Of a DNA stretch of 64,000 nt, positions 1 to 14,200 are shown piece by piece. A program made the position numbers and the translations under genes. Every line of letters starts with the position of its first letter. The stretch's first letter is position 1. Source of the stretch: Datnioides undecimradiatus (Eukaryota > Chordata > Actinopteri > Lobotiformes > Datnioididae); contig WARS01000013.1 of the NCBI GenBank assembly GCA_008933995.1, positions 8,222,329-8,286,328 on the forward strand. Reading direction: 5' to 3'. The notes under the pieces are model-generated. The model was not told where the DNA came from. It ran no database searches and worked only from the letters and a program-made list of their open reading frames with translations.

Positions 1-2239
1 CTGACTGTCTGGTGGGAGAAGTAACAGAAGCACAGGCCCACTGATGCTGTCATCTTTTGGTTAAGCTCATATCAAGTTGGTGTTTTCAGCTGACGGAGGA
101 AGGCTAAATGTTTTAGACCAACACATACAGGCCTTTAAACACAAATTTAATATGGCATTTAGCTGAGGTTGAGGTTTTTCCTTTTTTAAGGTGTTAAAGA
201 AAAAAATACACCAATACCAATTTCAACTTCTGATGAGGAGGGGTTTTTGGTCTTCTGTGTGACATGAGGTGCAAATATCTGCACACAAAACAACTTATTC
301 TGGTCCTTAATGTCATTTATTATTAACCATATCTGTATCTTAAATACATAAAACATTTTGTTTAGTTTGTAAAGTGTTAGAAAATAATCGGAAATGTCAA
401 TCACAATGTCCCTGAGAAGAGTTATTTATTTATTTAATTTAAGGGGAATGAGTAATCAAGTTTAAAACTGTCTTTACTACCTGATTGATGTTGCCAAAAT
501 TCAAGTTATCAAATCATGTGTTATTAATGTTTTGATTTTAAACATGGTAAAAAGATATTTGCATTTCATGACTTTTATTCAGTCAATTGGCTCCCTATGT
601 TCTTCACTTCAACAGCAAGGTGTCCATCACAGTTTTCCAGAACCAAATGTGACATCTGCAGATTGCTTATTTTGTCTGACCAGTGGTCTCAAACCAACAG
701 ATTGTCCGTTTATTATAATGTTGAAAAGAAACAAACAAGAAAATCCTCACAACTGAGCAAATGTTTGGCAGTTTATAAATGAGTTATTAATTAATTGACT
801 ATTCCGGTTTGATAGTAACAATAATGTGAAACTAGGGTGAACAGTTGTATTCCAGTTTCTAATGACACTGAAGTCTCAAATAGTCCAAAATCAAAAGTTG
901 ATGGTTTTGGGGGTTTTTTATCGTCATACTTACATATGACAATAAAAAAAAATTGTCTTCTACAATGAAAAGACCAACTTTTAGCTGACATTTGTGACAG
1001 TATTTGCAAAGACATTGTCATGATACATTGGAAGGATGTTTACATTTTTGCAATAATAGGTGAATTATTGTTTTGTCGACCTAAATCAGACCAGTGTGTG
1101 AAGTGTGAAATTTAAATAGTAGTCTATAGAGCTGTGGGCTTTATGTATTTAATCGCCTGTTCTTCTGTGAATCAACAGTCTTATTTTCATTTCAGGTACA
1201 ATGTTTATTTTACAATCTTCATAGTTCAAATTTAGCTATGAAAGAAAAAAAAAAATATATATAATAAGATGCCTGTTTTCTTGATTGTCAGACAGTGTGT
1301 TTGCTTAAACTCACATTAACAGTGCCATACAGTAGGTGACCATTGCCCGCATTTCAATTAAATTCTATTGTATTAAACCTTTCAAACCAGTGGCGATGTT
1401 TCATACAGGAATCAGAAGTTGTTTCATCTAATTTCTCAGAATATTGTTACATGTGGTTTTATTGTCACTTGAAAAAAAATATTCATGTTCAAATGTGTTA
1501 ACTATCTGTTATAACGCAGTAACCTCACCACCACCTGAACCAGTTACAAGTGATTACAGTGTCATTACCACACACTCCTGTGAATAATCAAAAAAACGCT
1601 ATGTGTTAAATAATTGTTTTCCAAATCATTTTGCACAAAAAAAACACCCGCGTGATCTTATTGCACCTGAGTTCAAAAGAAGTGCAGCTCCCCTCTCATA
1701 ACTCATTGTGATTGGCCGATGCTATCTCAAGCATTTCATTTTCATAATTCTTTGTGATTATGCTCGAGGCATAACTCACACAGGTGTCTGTGAAATCATT
1801 AAGCGCTGCTCGTTGGTATGATTTGCCCTGCTGATGTAATCTGCAGGGTAAGGAGCTACAAGTCGAGATAACAACCCCTGTCATTAAGTTCCCCAAACTG
1901 AATTTATTGTAAGGGTTGTTTAACTAAAGGGCTGTGCTCTGTGTTTACTGTACAAACATGAATGCGTATCTTGAAGTCCATTTAAATAAATTTCTCACTG
2001 TGCCTTTCATATTCAACCTGGAGAACCATTTTCACTGCTGTTTATAGGAGGGCGGCCTGTTGTAAAACAAAATCACCGCCCTTTTGAAGTTTTAAGATTG
2101 ATGATGGTGAAATTGAAACGGGCTTTAGTCAAAGTGGTTTCATGCTTCAAGTTGTGTTTCACACTTGAAGTTGTACTGGAAAAAAGTGCCAACGTTTGAT
2201 TGTTTAACACCATAATGTATTTTAAATTATGTCTGTTTT

Positions 2240-2454
2240 AAAGGAATATTTGACACATTGGGAAATATGCTGTTGCTTTTGGCAGAAATAGTTGGGACCA
2301 TTATCAGATTTAGACCATCAGTGTCATGCCTGCACATTAAATATGAGGCTAAAGCCAGCTGATGGTTAGCTTAGCTTGAGGTGAGTTGTGGGGTTCTACC
2401 TTGACAAGCGAGAGAGAAAAGCGTATTTCCCAAAGTGTTTGAACTATTTCTTTT
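2240..2454. repeat. MITE-like interspersed repeat with terminal inverted repeats
   Basis: The left end (about 2241-2270) and the right end (about 2421-2452) are imperfect inverted copies of one another; both contain the core TTGGGAAATA followed by a purine-rich start. The interior contains the phrase AGCCAGCTGATGGTTAGCTT, which I recognise as part of a very common teleost repeat. It carries no coding capacity and is about 215 bp long. The family name is not certain. Confidence 0.6.
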
Positions 2455-5400
2455 GGGTTTTTGAGCTTAAAAATTGAATGAACCATCATTTGTTAAGATT
2501 ACATGAGACATAATCTTAAAAATGTGTTGAGTGGTTGAGAGGATGCAGTGAAATAGCCAATCTTAATGTGACTGAAAAGGTGTCAAATCATGTTCTGTAG
2601 CATTTAATGTCAATTATAAGTAAAGATTACAGTGTGTTTGTCATTATAATGTCATGTGGCTATGGTGCACTCCATCTGATTCCTCATCAGCTGCCATTTC
2701 TTCTCATAGTGCTGAAGAATGTGAAAATAAAAAATTCCTTTCAGAGATTTCTGTTTTTTGTACACGTTTCCTATTTGTACTCGAGATGTGTAACAAGAGT
2801 CTGATTACAAGAATACAGTAAGAACAGAGAGAAAGGCCAGCAACACAGTGTGCACCATAGTGCTACACATCGTCACCATCATCTCTTCAGTGATTCATAT
2901 TCAAAAATATCTCCCACCGAACATCGTAATCTAAATGACATGTTGTAAAACCTCAACTTCCTGTTCATGCCATGAGATAGACTTCTGTCAAAATACTGGA
3001 AGTATCAGAAAACTGTAATATCTCTTATTGTTGTGTTTTTGTTTTTTTGTTTTTAAATCTGGTTTGTTTTTGTCTGGTATGAGGGTGTAATCACCACCAG
3101 AGGGTGATGTACATGTACGGGTCTGAGCTGTACATTTTTGTGACAGATTTGTGTATTTACATACAGTTTGCATTGGCCTAACTTTGTGACTATTATATCA
3201 ATTAAATGAGTGCCAAATATGCTTGAGCATGACAAAATCCGGGACCTACAAGGAACTGCAGGTACTCTCTGACTCATCGAGTGAGACTCTAGTGACTCAC
3301 TTCTGTTGTAGACTCTACTTGTGATATGAATGCACAGCTGAAGGTTTAACCATGCTAAATATTTTTGCTGAAAGAGGGAAAAAAAACGTCTTTATGTTTT
3401 TGTCTCAGTTTGAAAAAGGTTTCTTCAAATATTTGTTGTATGTTTCTGCGTCCATCCATGGCTTCTAAATGAGTATGCAGTGATGGTCTTATCATGCTGC
3501 CATTACAGGTGAATATAAAAAGCTGATTTGTTTCATTTGTTGGAAAAGAAACATTGGGCCATTTTCATCCTGAAATCATTCCACATAAAGATGTGTCGTA
3601 TGTTTTTGACCTTCTGTCATCCCACCCTGTCCCAAAACAAAGGGAGCCAGACATTGGTGAATTTTACCCTGAATTTTATCAATTATAGAGTGTGGATTTG
3701 TCCAAAATGTAAAAGTAAATGTAATTCTAATATTAAAATGAAGCTATGAAAATAACTTACTGTGCACGAAACAGTGTAAATTTTTTTCTTTAAGTCTTTG
3801 ATGTCCCAAAGAATCAATAAATGTGTTTGAGCAAACAAAACATTTTCCCTCCAGGATCACGTGCCTCTTCAGTTCATAACGTCCAATTTTTAACATTACA
3901 AGACACTGACAAGATATTTTTTAAGCTATTCTTAGAATATTTTTATAAAATATACCAGAACAGGCTACTGGCTGCTCAATAATCAGAGGAGTGCAAGATC
4001 TACAAAAAAAAAAATACATTTTTTTTAAGAAAGAAGGAAACAAGTCAGGTCAACACAGTTTATCTGAAGACCGAACCTTTTTGGGCTGTTGATGATCAGA
4101 CCTGATCTGTCTTGGAAGCAAAATGCTTTGTTTGCTCTTGTCTTTTTATTTTCTAAGGAAACATTGAGACAGACGTGAAACGGACCAGTTTAAATGTGTG
4201 TAATACAATACTCAAACCATTCATCCTCCAGGCCAGCAGCTGAGATAAGCTGCACTGCGTGTGATGGATGTCTGTGCCCAGAGGAGAAAAATGATGTTAA
4301 CTGTGTGAACACCATTCAAAGTAGAGCGCCTTTTTGTTGAAGACATGTACATGTATGTTGTCTGTAGCTCAACAACCTGCCCAGGATACATATTTACTAT
4401 CCAAGTGGACATCATCATGTTTCCCCCTTTTGCTTAAACCAGAAATCAAATTGTGATTTTATTCAACGATTGTTTTTGAAGCTGAATATTAACTTTTTTT
4501 GAGCATGTACTTAGTATCTGCCATTGTGTAAACAATTTTAATAATTTGATGTACAGAGAGCATGGTCCTTGTTAGCTCTAGAGATTTACAGCAAACTGTA
4601 AATATATGCCTTAAATAGTAGCTGTCTCGTCTTGTGTTCGTATGTCTGTCTTGTTTTATCGTTATTGAAAAATTGTATCAAAAGAGGAGCCTCATAAATA
4701 AAGCAGAGCTTTTATTGTTTTTACTCTACTCGGCGTCACTAATGTTAAGACCAGAGGGTTTTATCTTAACTACAGTGCTGAATAATTCATTTTGTTGTAA
4801 TAAAACACAGGTAGACAGACAATGCCTGTACATGGTGTCATGAAACTCGCTCTCCAGTTTGTCATTTGCGGGTTGGATTTCTGTGTGACCAACAAATGTA
4901 CCTGAAATATGATCAGCTGAAACTTCCAGTTTCTTGGTGGAGTTTTCACTACAAACAGTTCACTGTGTAACAAACAAGAGACAGAGATGGGTGAAAATGT
5001 GTGACAGGAAGTCGTGACAGAAATGAAATTTGAGATTTGCACCTGCGATGTGTGGGTTACAATAAAACACCATGCATTTTAAGAGAACATAATTATGAAG
5101 TTGGTAGAGACAAAAAGCAGTGCTAAAAGAGGGGGAATAATGGCCTTAAAATAATTAATTGCCAAATGAATAATGCCCAGTGTTGTTCTATTGCTGAATG
5201 TGTAAATAAGAAACTATTTGCTATAAAGCTTGCAATGTCAGTTTGAAGAGATGATACTGGTATGTCAGCGTCATGTTTGCAAGTTGTTTTGTATTGTCCC
5301 CTTTGCAATTTCAAACAAAGTTATTAGAGACGTGAAACTATCAGGAGCATGAAGACAACTGCATGTTCTGCAAAAGCATCTGTGTCCATTTGGACTGAAA

Positions 5401-5639
5401 CTGAAAACCGCTGATTATATCCCCAAACAGTTCCAGATGGTTCCACTTTTAGAAATGCCTGGTGACCATCTGATACTCTTTCTGAGCCTTGAGATTCATT
5501 TATGTTTCTGTAAGCCCAAATTAAAAACAAAGTAACATACACATTAAACACCAATGAACGCGCCATCATTACAATATCCAACTCTTCAAGCAAAGCGAGG
5601 AATGAATAAGACTACAAGAGTCTACAGTCAGGAAGCCAG

Positions 5640-5830
5640 CTTTTGCAGGGGTTTTCGGCCCATCGATGCAGGTTAAACTACAGCGACATTGCTAACTGGT
5701 GTTTAGCAGGTATAATATTATTATGGTCACCACCTTATTTTAGCATGTTAGCATTCTAATATCTGCTAACTGACTCAAGAACAGCTGTGGCTGGGGATAA
5801 TGTTATTAGTTTTCAGTATTGCAGATCCAG
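5640..5830. repeat. Teleost interspersed repeat remnant
   Basis: The stretch with repeated GCTAAC and TTAGCATGTTAGCATTC words, followed by CAGCTGTGGCTGGGGATAATG, resembles a high-copy fish repeat that I know from other percomorph introns. The ends are not clear and no target duplication was found. Confidence 0.4.
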
Positions 5831-7018
5831 ACTCCACATCTGGGGCTTTCTAAATAGGCTAGCTATTTATATAGCACTAAAATGATGGCTAAGATAAACT
5901 TAATTGATGCCATAAATTTTAGTGTCACAGTAACAGGAAGTACAGTAACACCGATGATCATAAAAACTAGAAGAAGGAAGTTGATGATATATAAAGACTT
6001 AAACTTAAGGTTACACAATAGTGTTATTGAACAATACACCTGCAGTAAATAAGTTATATGGACAGTGCAATAAAATCTTTGATCAAGGGTATAAAAAGAA
6101 AACCACAAAGTAGCACGACAATTATAAATAACAAGTGGTGCTGATGTAATAAGATGCCAAACAGTATAAATGAAGTAAAGCCAGTCAAATTTACATTTGG
6201 CCACTTTATTACATTTAGTTATTCACATCAGATGACTGTTTACATACACACTTTGTATTGGGTTTTTTTTAAATGATTTATGACCCAAAGCTGCAAATTC
6301 CCTACTGGCAGATAACTGAAGCCTGTGTACAGCCACTGACATAACAGGGGTGGCTCAGCTGATTTGGTTTAGTTGTTAGCAACTGAGCTAATCTCAATGA
6401 CTCAAGCAGCTCCTGTCTCAGTGGAAAAATACAGCAGGGAAGTGGTATACCATGGATCTTTATCAGAGCCAAAACAGTTTTTCAAGTTAGTCAGTATGGC
6501 GTGCAGGCGTGCAGTCCAACAATAATTAGGTCGTAGAGGAGGCAGAGGAAACCATAGCTACTCTGTTTCTCACTCTGGCTCTGCTCATGACATGTTGTTT
6601 GTGTAGAGTGCCTGCGGTACACCCAGCTGAGAGGAATACTGATCAGTTTGCTGTAAGCAACTCTTGGGGGAGGGGGCTTTGTGATGGAGGGGTAAGTACC
6701 TCACTATGTTTTTGTTTTACACTGGGTTGCTAAATGCATCGCTTTAATTCTAAAATGTGCTCTAATAAGTGCAGCTCTCTCATAAACACTTGCCAGTGAA
6801 AACTTTCCATTGCTGATAATCCTGCCAGCTTGAGTTCACAAATAAATAAATAAAGCTTATGAACCGTGCCAAATAATCAGCTGAGAAGTTTTGTCTTTGT
6901 GCATAACCCAGATCTGCAAAGGTCTGACAGCCCTTGTCCTATAAATGTGGAGGAGGTAGAGGAACATTTCAGGTCAGATTTCGCTGTAGCTGTAATTAAT
7001 CTACTACTTTGCCTGACC

Positions 7019-8204
7019 ATGTCAAGGGAATTCCTCAAAGTAAACAGCCTCGAGACGCCTGGTCAAGATAACAGTCTGGTGAAGAAGACTCAGCTGTTGG
7101 ACCGTGGCCAGTGGGCAAACAAGTTGGAGTTCTTGCTGGCTGTGGCAGGAACCCTGGTTGGACTGGGAAACCTCTGGAGGTTCCCCTACTTGTGTTACAA
7201 AAATGGGGGAGGTAAGCAGGATAAAGTCATACATCATGCTTCTACATTTACTTCTCTGCACAAAGTCAAGCGTCTGCACTGAATCCAAATGTAATGTCAA
7301 CAATTGTGGACAAGTAACCTGACTCATTAATAGATTAAAATGATAAGGAAGTTGCTCATGCAGTGCACGAAGCTGCTGTTTGTTATTAGAAAAACTCTTG
7401 GTGTGTGTGTGTGATGAAATGAGACTTGAGGGAAACGGGGGACCATTGTTTTGCCTAATTTATAAGTTAGTCATTAACATAAAAACAGTGCATTGGTTCA
7501 AAAAGCTATGATCTTTTCAAGACCACAGTCTGTTAGACTTTTGGACCAGTTCTGAGGAATTTAGGGAACTCCTCTGTGTATCCAGCGAATACAAGAAGAC
7601 CCCATGTAGGACTGTGTCCAGAAGTTGCCAAGACAAATACAAAAGAGCCATGAGTGAAAATCTTGTTGTAAAATCTTGTTAACTGAACAATGAATTCTCA
7701 GTGCCTTAGATCACAAAAACAAGAAAACAAACACAAACAGAAAAAACAGGACTGATCACATGTGACTTACCTTCATCAGATTTGCCATAAGAAATCTTTC
7801 TTTTTTCATTCAGGTGCATTTCTGGTTCCATATGTCTTATTTCTGCTTGCTTGTGGTATCCCAATGTTCCTCCTGGAGACGGCCATGGGACAGTTCACAT
7901 CACAAGGGTGCATCACCTGCTGGAGGTACTTCTGCCCTTTGTTCGAAGGTAAGTTTGTTAAAATATGTTATGTAATTACTCCTAGTAGGTTCTTAGACAC
8001 ACAAAAAAGTATGTCCTCAGGACAATGTGTCTTTCCCTTTCCCTTTCTTCAAACTGAATGCAAATCCTGCATGGGCACGTACATCTGATCTGATCTGCTT
8101 TCAATAGATAAATTATTAATAAGACATGCTAGTTGAGTAATTAAATAAAAAAAGAGTATAAAACAAATTTTTATTATAACTAGAGAAGCACAGATTCTTT
8201 TAAT

Positions 8205-8239
<35 letters not shown>

Positions 8240-11200
8240 GTAACTTATATATATATATATATATATATAACTATATATAAGTTACTTGAACAGAAAAAAT
8301 GATGTTAAACCCTGGAACATTATAAAAATGTTACACTAAGACAACCTATGAGGTTCAAAAGTAAAGTATAAAGTAAGTATAGTATAAAGTAAAGTATATT
8401 CTGCAGATATATAGATTGAAATCATAGAAAATAATTAGTATCATAAAGTATCAATATAATATACAGAGAACTCAAGAATACAGAGTGTAATGTGCTTTTA
8501 CATCATTTAAGTAGTCTATAGAACTCTATTGACATCATTTCATTATGTCAATAGACTCTTACAAAACTGAATGACATGTTTAGTGGCTATTTTTTTTGCC
8601 ATATCTAAACTGACAATACTGTAAAGTTGACTTGACTACCTGATTTAACTATGACTGTACTGATTTAATTTGATGCTCTATGTATTTACTCTATGTATTT
8701 TCTTTATGCTCGATGTTCTTTCAGACACATTTGGCATATCAAAGTAGTAAAGTAGATTTAACATAAAAACAATGTACTTCAGTCCCAGCAGTTTACTAAG
8801 CAGGTGGGGGACTAAATGCTGTTAATCCAGTGTGACAATGTGTATAATCTTACCAGAGTGTTATAGGTTGCAGAGACATAAAGGGCATCTGGTAAGCAAC
8901 TTTCAGACATGTTATGTATTAAGGGGTAGGGCTGGCATGAATCCAGTTTTTAAAGTCAACAAATCCCCAGACTAATAACACCACCTTTGTCTCTGAAGAC
9001 TTTCTGACTCCTCTACATTGTCTGCAGACAAAACTTAAAAATAAACAAAATACTTATATATAATATATATAAAAAATTTCATAATGTATTAAACATTATT
9101 AGTAATTATTAATAATTATTATTTAACAACTCTTTTACCTTACATTTCTTTCTAAGGATCAATAATTTCCTTACACTGTAGCCTTTAGCAAATGCAGTGT
9201 TTTGTAGTGTTTTTAGCAAACACTACTAAAACAAGAGTAACTAGTGGGGACTATTTTCAGGTGCAGATTACTGCACATTTGGTCCTCTATGGAGGATTTA
9301 CAGCAGCTAGACAGTGTATGTGGAATTTACTCAAAGTAAAATAAAATGTGGATGTTAATCATAATAAAAGAACATGTTATCCAGTATGTCAGTGTTGCTC
9401 TTTGACATGGATTAATGAAATATTTCAAGCAGTATTTGTTATTGGGATAAATTCATCATTGGTTTTGGTGTGTTCATTAAATTTACAGCAAGAAATTCAA
9501 TTATTAAATAACACACTGATAACAGCACAAACCTATTGAAATTAATCAAGAAAGATTGTTGCCATCTGCTTCTGCAAACAAGCTCTATTTTAATGCTGCT
9601 CCAAAGTTCCATTTCTGTTACTTAAAGGCCTTTTCCTGTAACAATGTATCAGCAAGGTCACAATTAATTAATTAAACATGTCACCAGAGAATTAACCTTG
9701 GCAGGGGTTCTGGATGGCAGAGCGGGAAGAAACTCTACGCTCGAAATCTGTGTTAAACGCTTACTGATCCATGCCACAGTCAGAGCAGACAGGCCTTTCC
9801 TAAGCCACTCCACCGGTCTCAAGTTGCTTTGCATGCACAATCTACTGATATTATGAATTGAATGGTGACATGACCACCAAACCTAGACTGAACTGTAATA
9901 ACGATGTTATACATGCTGCAGTATTATGTTACCCATCATTAAGCTACATTCACCACACCTTGTCTCTCCTCAGGAATTGGTTATGCTACCCAGGTTGTGA
10001 TTGCATATGCAGCCGTGTCTTACATTGTCATCCAGGCATGGGCCTTCTTCTACCTGTTCTCGTCCTTCAGTGCTGAGGTCCCATGGGCCAGCTGCAGGAA
10101 CACCTGGAACACAGGTACATCCAGAGGATGCAGTCTGTCATTGAACAACTTCTTGTACTTGTACGGTTCAGCTCAAGTTGTCCCTACTTGACTACATGGG
10201 GTTAGCTAAACCCATTTTGAACCAAACAGTGGGATAACCTCCTCCGAGACAGCAGTCTCTAATTAGTTCTTTGGCTGACAATGCTGTCAACAGCCCTTCA
10301 GAAAGCTGTGTGATGTGCAAGGATTTTAAAATTAAATTATACTAGCTCTTGTGTACTGATAAAAGACTTCAGTGTGGCGCTGAGCTCAAAAAAAGGAAAA
10401 GAATTCAGCTCAGTCTTTGTATTCAACAGCCAAATCCAATAAGGTACAGCTCTATGCACTATGGGGCAAATGGTCACTGGAGATGACTGCATTGTAGTCC
10501 ACATCCAGCTTGGATCAGCTTCAGTTGGTGATCGGGCCAAAGGTAATCAATGACTAGTTGAGGGAACAGGTTTCTTTACTGACAGGTGCTGAAGTCCCAA
10601 GCAACATAGCATCTTGTCTTGTGCAGCTTGAGCAGAGTCCAGGCTTGGGCTATTCAGTTTCTGGATCACAGAAACTCTAGTGGCCTTGAATCTGAAAGAG
10701 TCTGACTGTAGCCATTTAAGAACCACAGTGGGGTCTGCCAATAGCAGGTAACACCGACTATGGTGAGTTCATGCTACAACGGGGCTACCGGTAAGGCACC
10801 AATCAATGCTACGCACAACTGGGGCAGTGGAGGAGGAAGTGATTGTTCTGGGCCACCGCTTGTATTAAGCTCCCTTTGCATCTCAATTACGGTCAGTTGC
10901 AACCTTTGTTGCAGTGATGACATGGGTCTGGGATGCTCTGTTGCTGGCTTTCCAAATACACTAATACTTCACCCATCTGTCTTGTTTTCCAGTCTCTACT
11001 TTCAACAATTAATCTATATCATCTTGTTTATTTCCTCAGAGTTTTGTGTTGAATTTGATAAAAAAAATTTATCATCCAATTGGACAGCAGCAGTGAACGC
11101 AACAACGCCTGCAACAGAATTCTGGGAGTAAGTGTAATTTACTCCGCAACACCAAAGGTGCATCGGCACCATCTTGTCTTTCTTTGTCTTTTTCTTTGTT

Positions 11201-14200
11201 TTTTCTCTTTCTTCCTGTAGATTTACCATCAGTACAAATGTAAGCATCATGTCTTAAAAACCACTTGATCAATTGACACCAAATTTTGTGCTGACATTAA
11301 TGGTTAGCAGAGATTCAATCTTCGTGGTTTTGTTCATCCCCCGACTGTTCTGACTTTAGCACCACCAGAAGTGGTTTTTGTCTAATACTTGCTTAATGTC
11401 TTAATACTTCCACTACAGTCTACATACTACATATATTTCATTTGTATTAAGCTCAAGGTATAATTTCCCAAAGCCACTGCAATGGCTGAAGTCTTGTTTC
11501 ATGTTTCAAGTTTTAACAAATTATTTTGGCTGCCAATTTGAGGCCTCCTAAAAACATTTCAGAAGAAAATGTAGTGTATTTTCTGTCAAGTGTGTGTGAC
11601 ATCCAGTCACTAGAACTGTAACTCTACCAAGCATTAGGCTTTTACTTAGAATTGCATTTGGCAGCAAAGACAAAACAGGGTGTGAAAGTTTCCCCACATT
11701 GCTGAGTCATGGTCAACATTTCTAAATAGATAACATGAAGAACTTTCAGTGCAATGAAGTTCAGGGAATGAAAACAACCACCACTTTTACTTAAAACACA
11801 TTTTTCTGCAAAGTCAATCATTTTTTTTAGTATGTGTTAAAAAATATACCACTGGGACAACTTGCGGCTCTGTGGGAGGATCTTCTTTATCCAAACCGTT
11901 TTGCCAGTCAACCAAAGTTGACTTTAGTTAAGTGATACTGTTTGAGGAACAGTTTGGTACTCCAGACATGCTGGCTAACAACAAAAGATGAGTCAACCAT
12001 CCTTCTTATATGTCATATATGGAGCTGATAATAATAACATATTAAAATGAACAAAAACTAAACAAATGATTTATTTATTGAGTTGTTGAAAGTTTTACTG
12101 GCCATCACTAATGTTAATCAGTATTACTGATACTTTGTTTGGACATTTTATTATGTCATCATATTTAACATGACTGGTTTCAAGTGTGGCTCATTTCCAC
12201 AAAAACTTTCACTTTATTTCTTCTTCTGTTTTCAACATGAATTTGATACAGCGTCATGTGATCAGTCCGATGAATCCATCATCACCATAATAACCTTCTT
12301 AAATATTTTATCATAATTATTACTTGTCTCAAACTAAGTTCCCAACGTTTTACTGACCCTGTTTTGGCATTATGACATGTTTCCTTTCAGGAGACGAGTA
12401 CTAGGTATATCTCAGGGGATTGAGGAGATTGGCAGCCTGAGGTGGGAGCTGGCCTTGTGTCTCTTACTGGCGTGGATAATTTGTTATTTCTGTGTTTGGA
12501 AAGGAGTGAGATCCACTGGAAAGGTATATAAAGGTTGTGGTTTCCCTTGACATAAGCCTCTAAGAAGTAATTCTATTAAATCAGGATTGATAATTGCTTA
12601 ACTGTATCTCACAGTTAATCTGTATAGAAGCATTAGCATTTATATCTCTCCTTTATTCTAGTAACTCTCTAAATTTGTAACCAGCTTATATGCTAAATTT
12701 TGAATGGTGGTTTTACCAAAATTCACACAGAAAAGACAATGGGTGTCATCATTCATTTAAACATAGTTGATTTATGAATTTTGCTTGTAAGTCAGACATA
12801 TTGTTTGAGCTGCACCTAAAGCCACATTATAAATCAATTGTTTCAAGTGAGTTTCATTCACAAAAATGCTATACAAGGGTAACAAGACCAGCACAAAACT
12901 TTAGATCCTGCTGTCATTATACAGCCAATGTAAACAAAACACATTTGAGAAGGTCAGGAGTTCTGTTCGGGGACACAAAACAGTTGGAAAATATTAACAC
13001 AGCTGCCCATGAGAGCTTTAAGTCCTGCTGTCAGAAATCAGCAGACACTAACGAAACACATTTAGCAGAGTCCAAAGTCATGTTAGGGTACATGAAACAA
13101 TAAGAGAATATCAACACAGCTGCCCACGACATGTCATCAGATCAGTGCCATTCTGTGACAGAAATAACGAGCTAACTAAGACATCTTTTTAGAGCAAAAC
13201 GCATTATGACGTGATGATGAGTGTTGAAGGAATCTGACAGTCACAGAAATGGATGAGAGTATATGCTGTAGATTATTATTTTTAGTTGGCATTTAAAGCA
13301 GAAACAGTACTGCTGAGACAATCCAGAAATTCTCATTTGAGTAACAGATTTATGCTTTTGAAGGCTTATACAATGCCAAAACACAGCACAGCAGTCTGTA
13401 AAGATACCACAGCAGCAACACAGTGATGTCCTGATGTACATGGGGACAGTAGATGTCCCCATGTATGACGCAAGGACACACAGATTACTTCAATTGGTTT
13501 GCTATTTTGTACTTTCGGCAGACTGTGCCCTGGTATTTTAGCCTTTAGCATTCAGGAAGTAACATGTTACCTTTTATACCTTGATTTTCTTTTATGCAAC
13601 TCTCTTTTGTAATGTAGTTCTGTTAGAAACAACATTTTAAAGCAGAAACTTGCCTTTGTCTCACGTTGACAGGTAGTTTACTTTACAGCCACGTTCCCCT
13701 ATGTAATGCTGGTGGTCCTGTTGGCTCGGGGACTCACTTTACCAGGAGCTATGAACGGCTTGGCTTTCTATCTGTATCCTGACCCGACAAGGTTGGTGGA
13801 CCCTCAAGTAAGTATTAAAGTCAAACATTCAACATAAACAACAAGGCAAGCTGCCAGTTCACTAGACTCCCACCCAGGGCCAAATACTGTAACACATTTC
13901 AGCAGCAGTCTCCACTCATACAGTAGTTTAAGTGTTCAAACCTCACAAATATTTATGTTTTGGCATTTGCTTAGGTTTGGATGGATGCGGGTGCACAAGT
14001 TCTTTTCTCTTTTGGGATTTGTCAGGGGAGTTTGACAGCTCTGGGCAGTTACAATCAGTATAACAATGATTGTTACAAGTAAGTACTCTCTGCTTCTTTA
14101 AAACACATCACTATAACAGGTAGATGGCCTGAGATCTCTGGCAATTTCTCTTTCTCTGGCTTTTGAAACAGACTATTATTACTTGATCAACAACTAAGGA

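Larger units (their letters stand above)
1..7018. other. Gene-free left flank, possibly a 3' UTR
   Basis: I see no convincing coding exon in this AT-rich stretch. The longest open frames, such as 113 codons at 5863-6204 on the minus strand, have no family resemblance and lie in AT-rich, repeat-like DNA. Frame 3 is open from base 3 to a TGA at 42-44, so the window could begin in the last codons of an upstream plus-strand gene. If so, what follows would be a long 3' UTR: AATAAA-type signals occur near 3817, 4697 and 4799. Two interspersed repeat remnants, listed separately, also lie here. Confidence 0.4.

Noticed and set aside
5863-6204. 113-codon hydrophobic open frame on the minus strand
   Set aside because: It lies in AT-rich, repeat-like DNA, has no recognised family, and hydrophobic frames are expected by chance in such composition.
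6866-7018. In-frame N-terminal extension of 51 codons for transporter A
   Set aside because: The family's cytosolic tails are short and the extension has no family resemblance; the ATG at 7019 gives a normal length. Only a 5' RNA end would settle it.
12774-13103. 110-codon open frame in intron 5 of transporter A
   Set aside because: It consists largely of a tandem duplication, with no splice sites in keeping and no relatives known to me.
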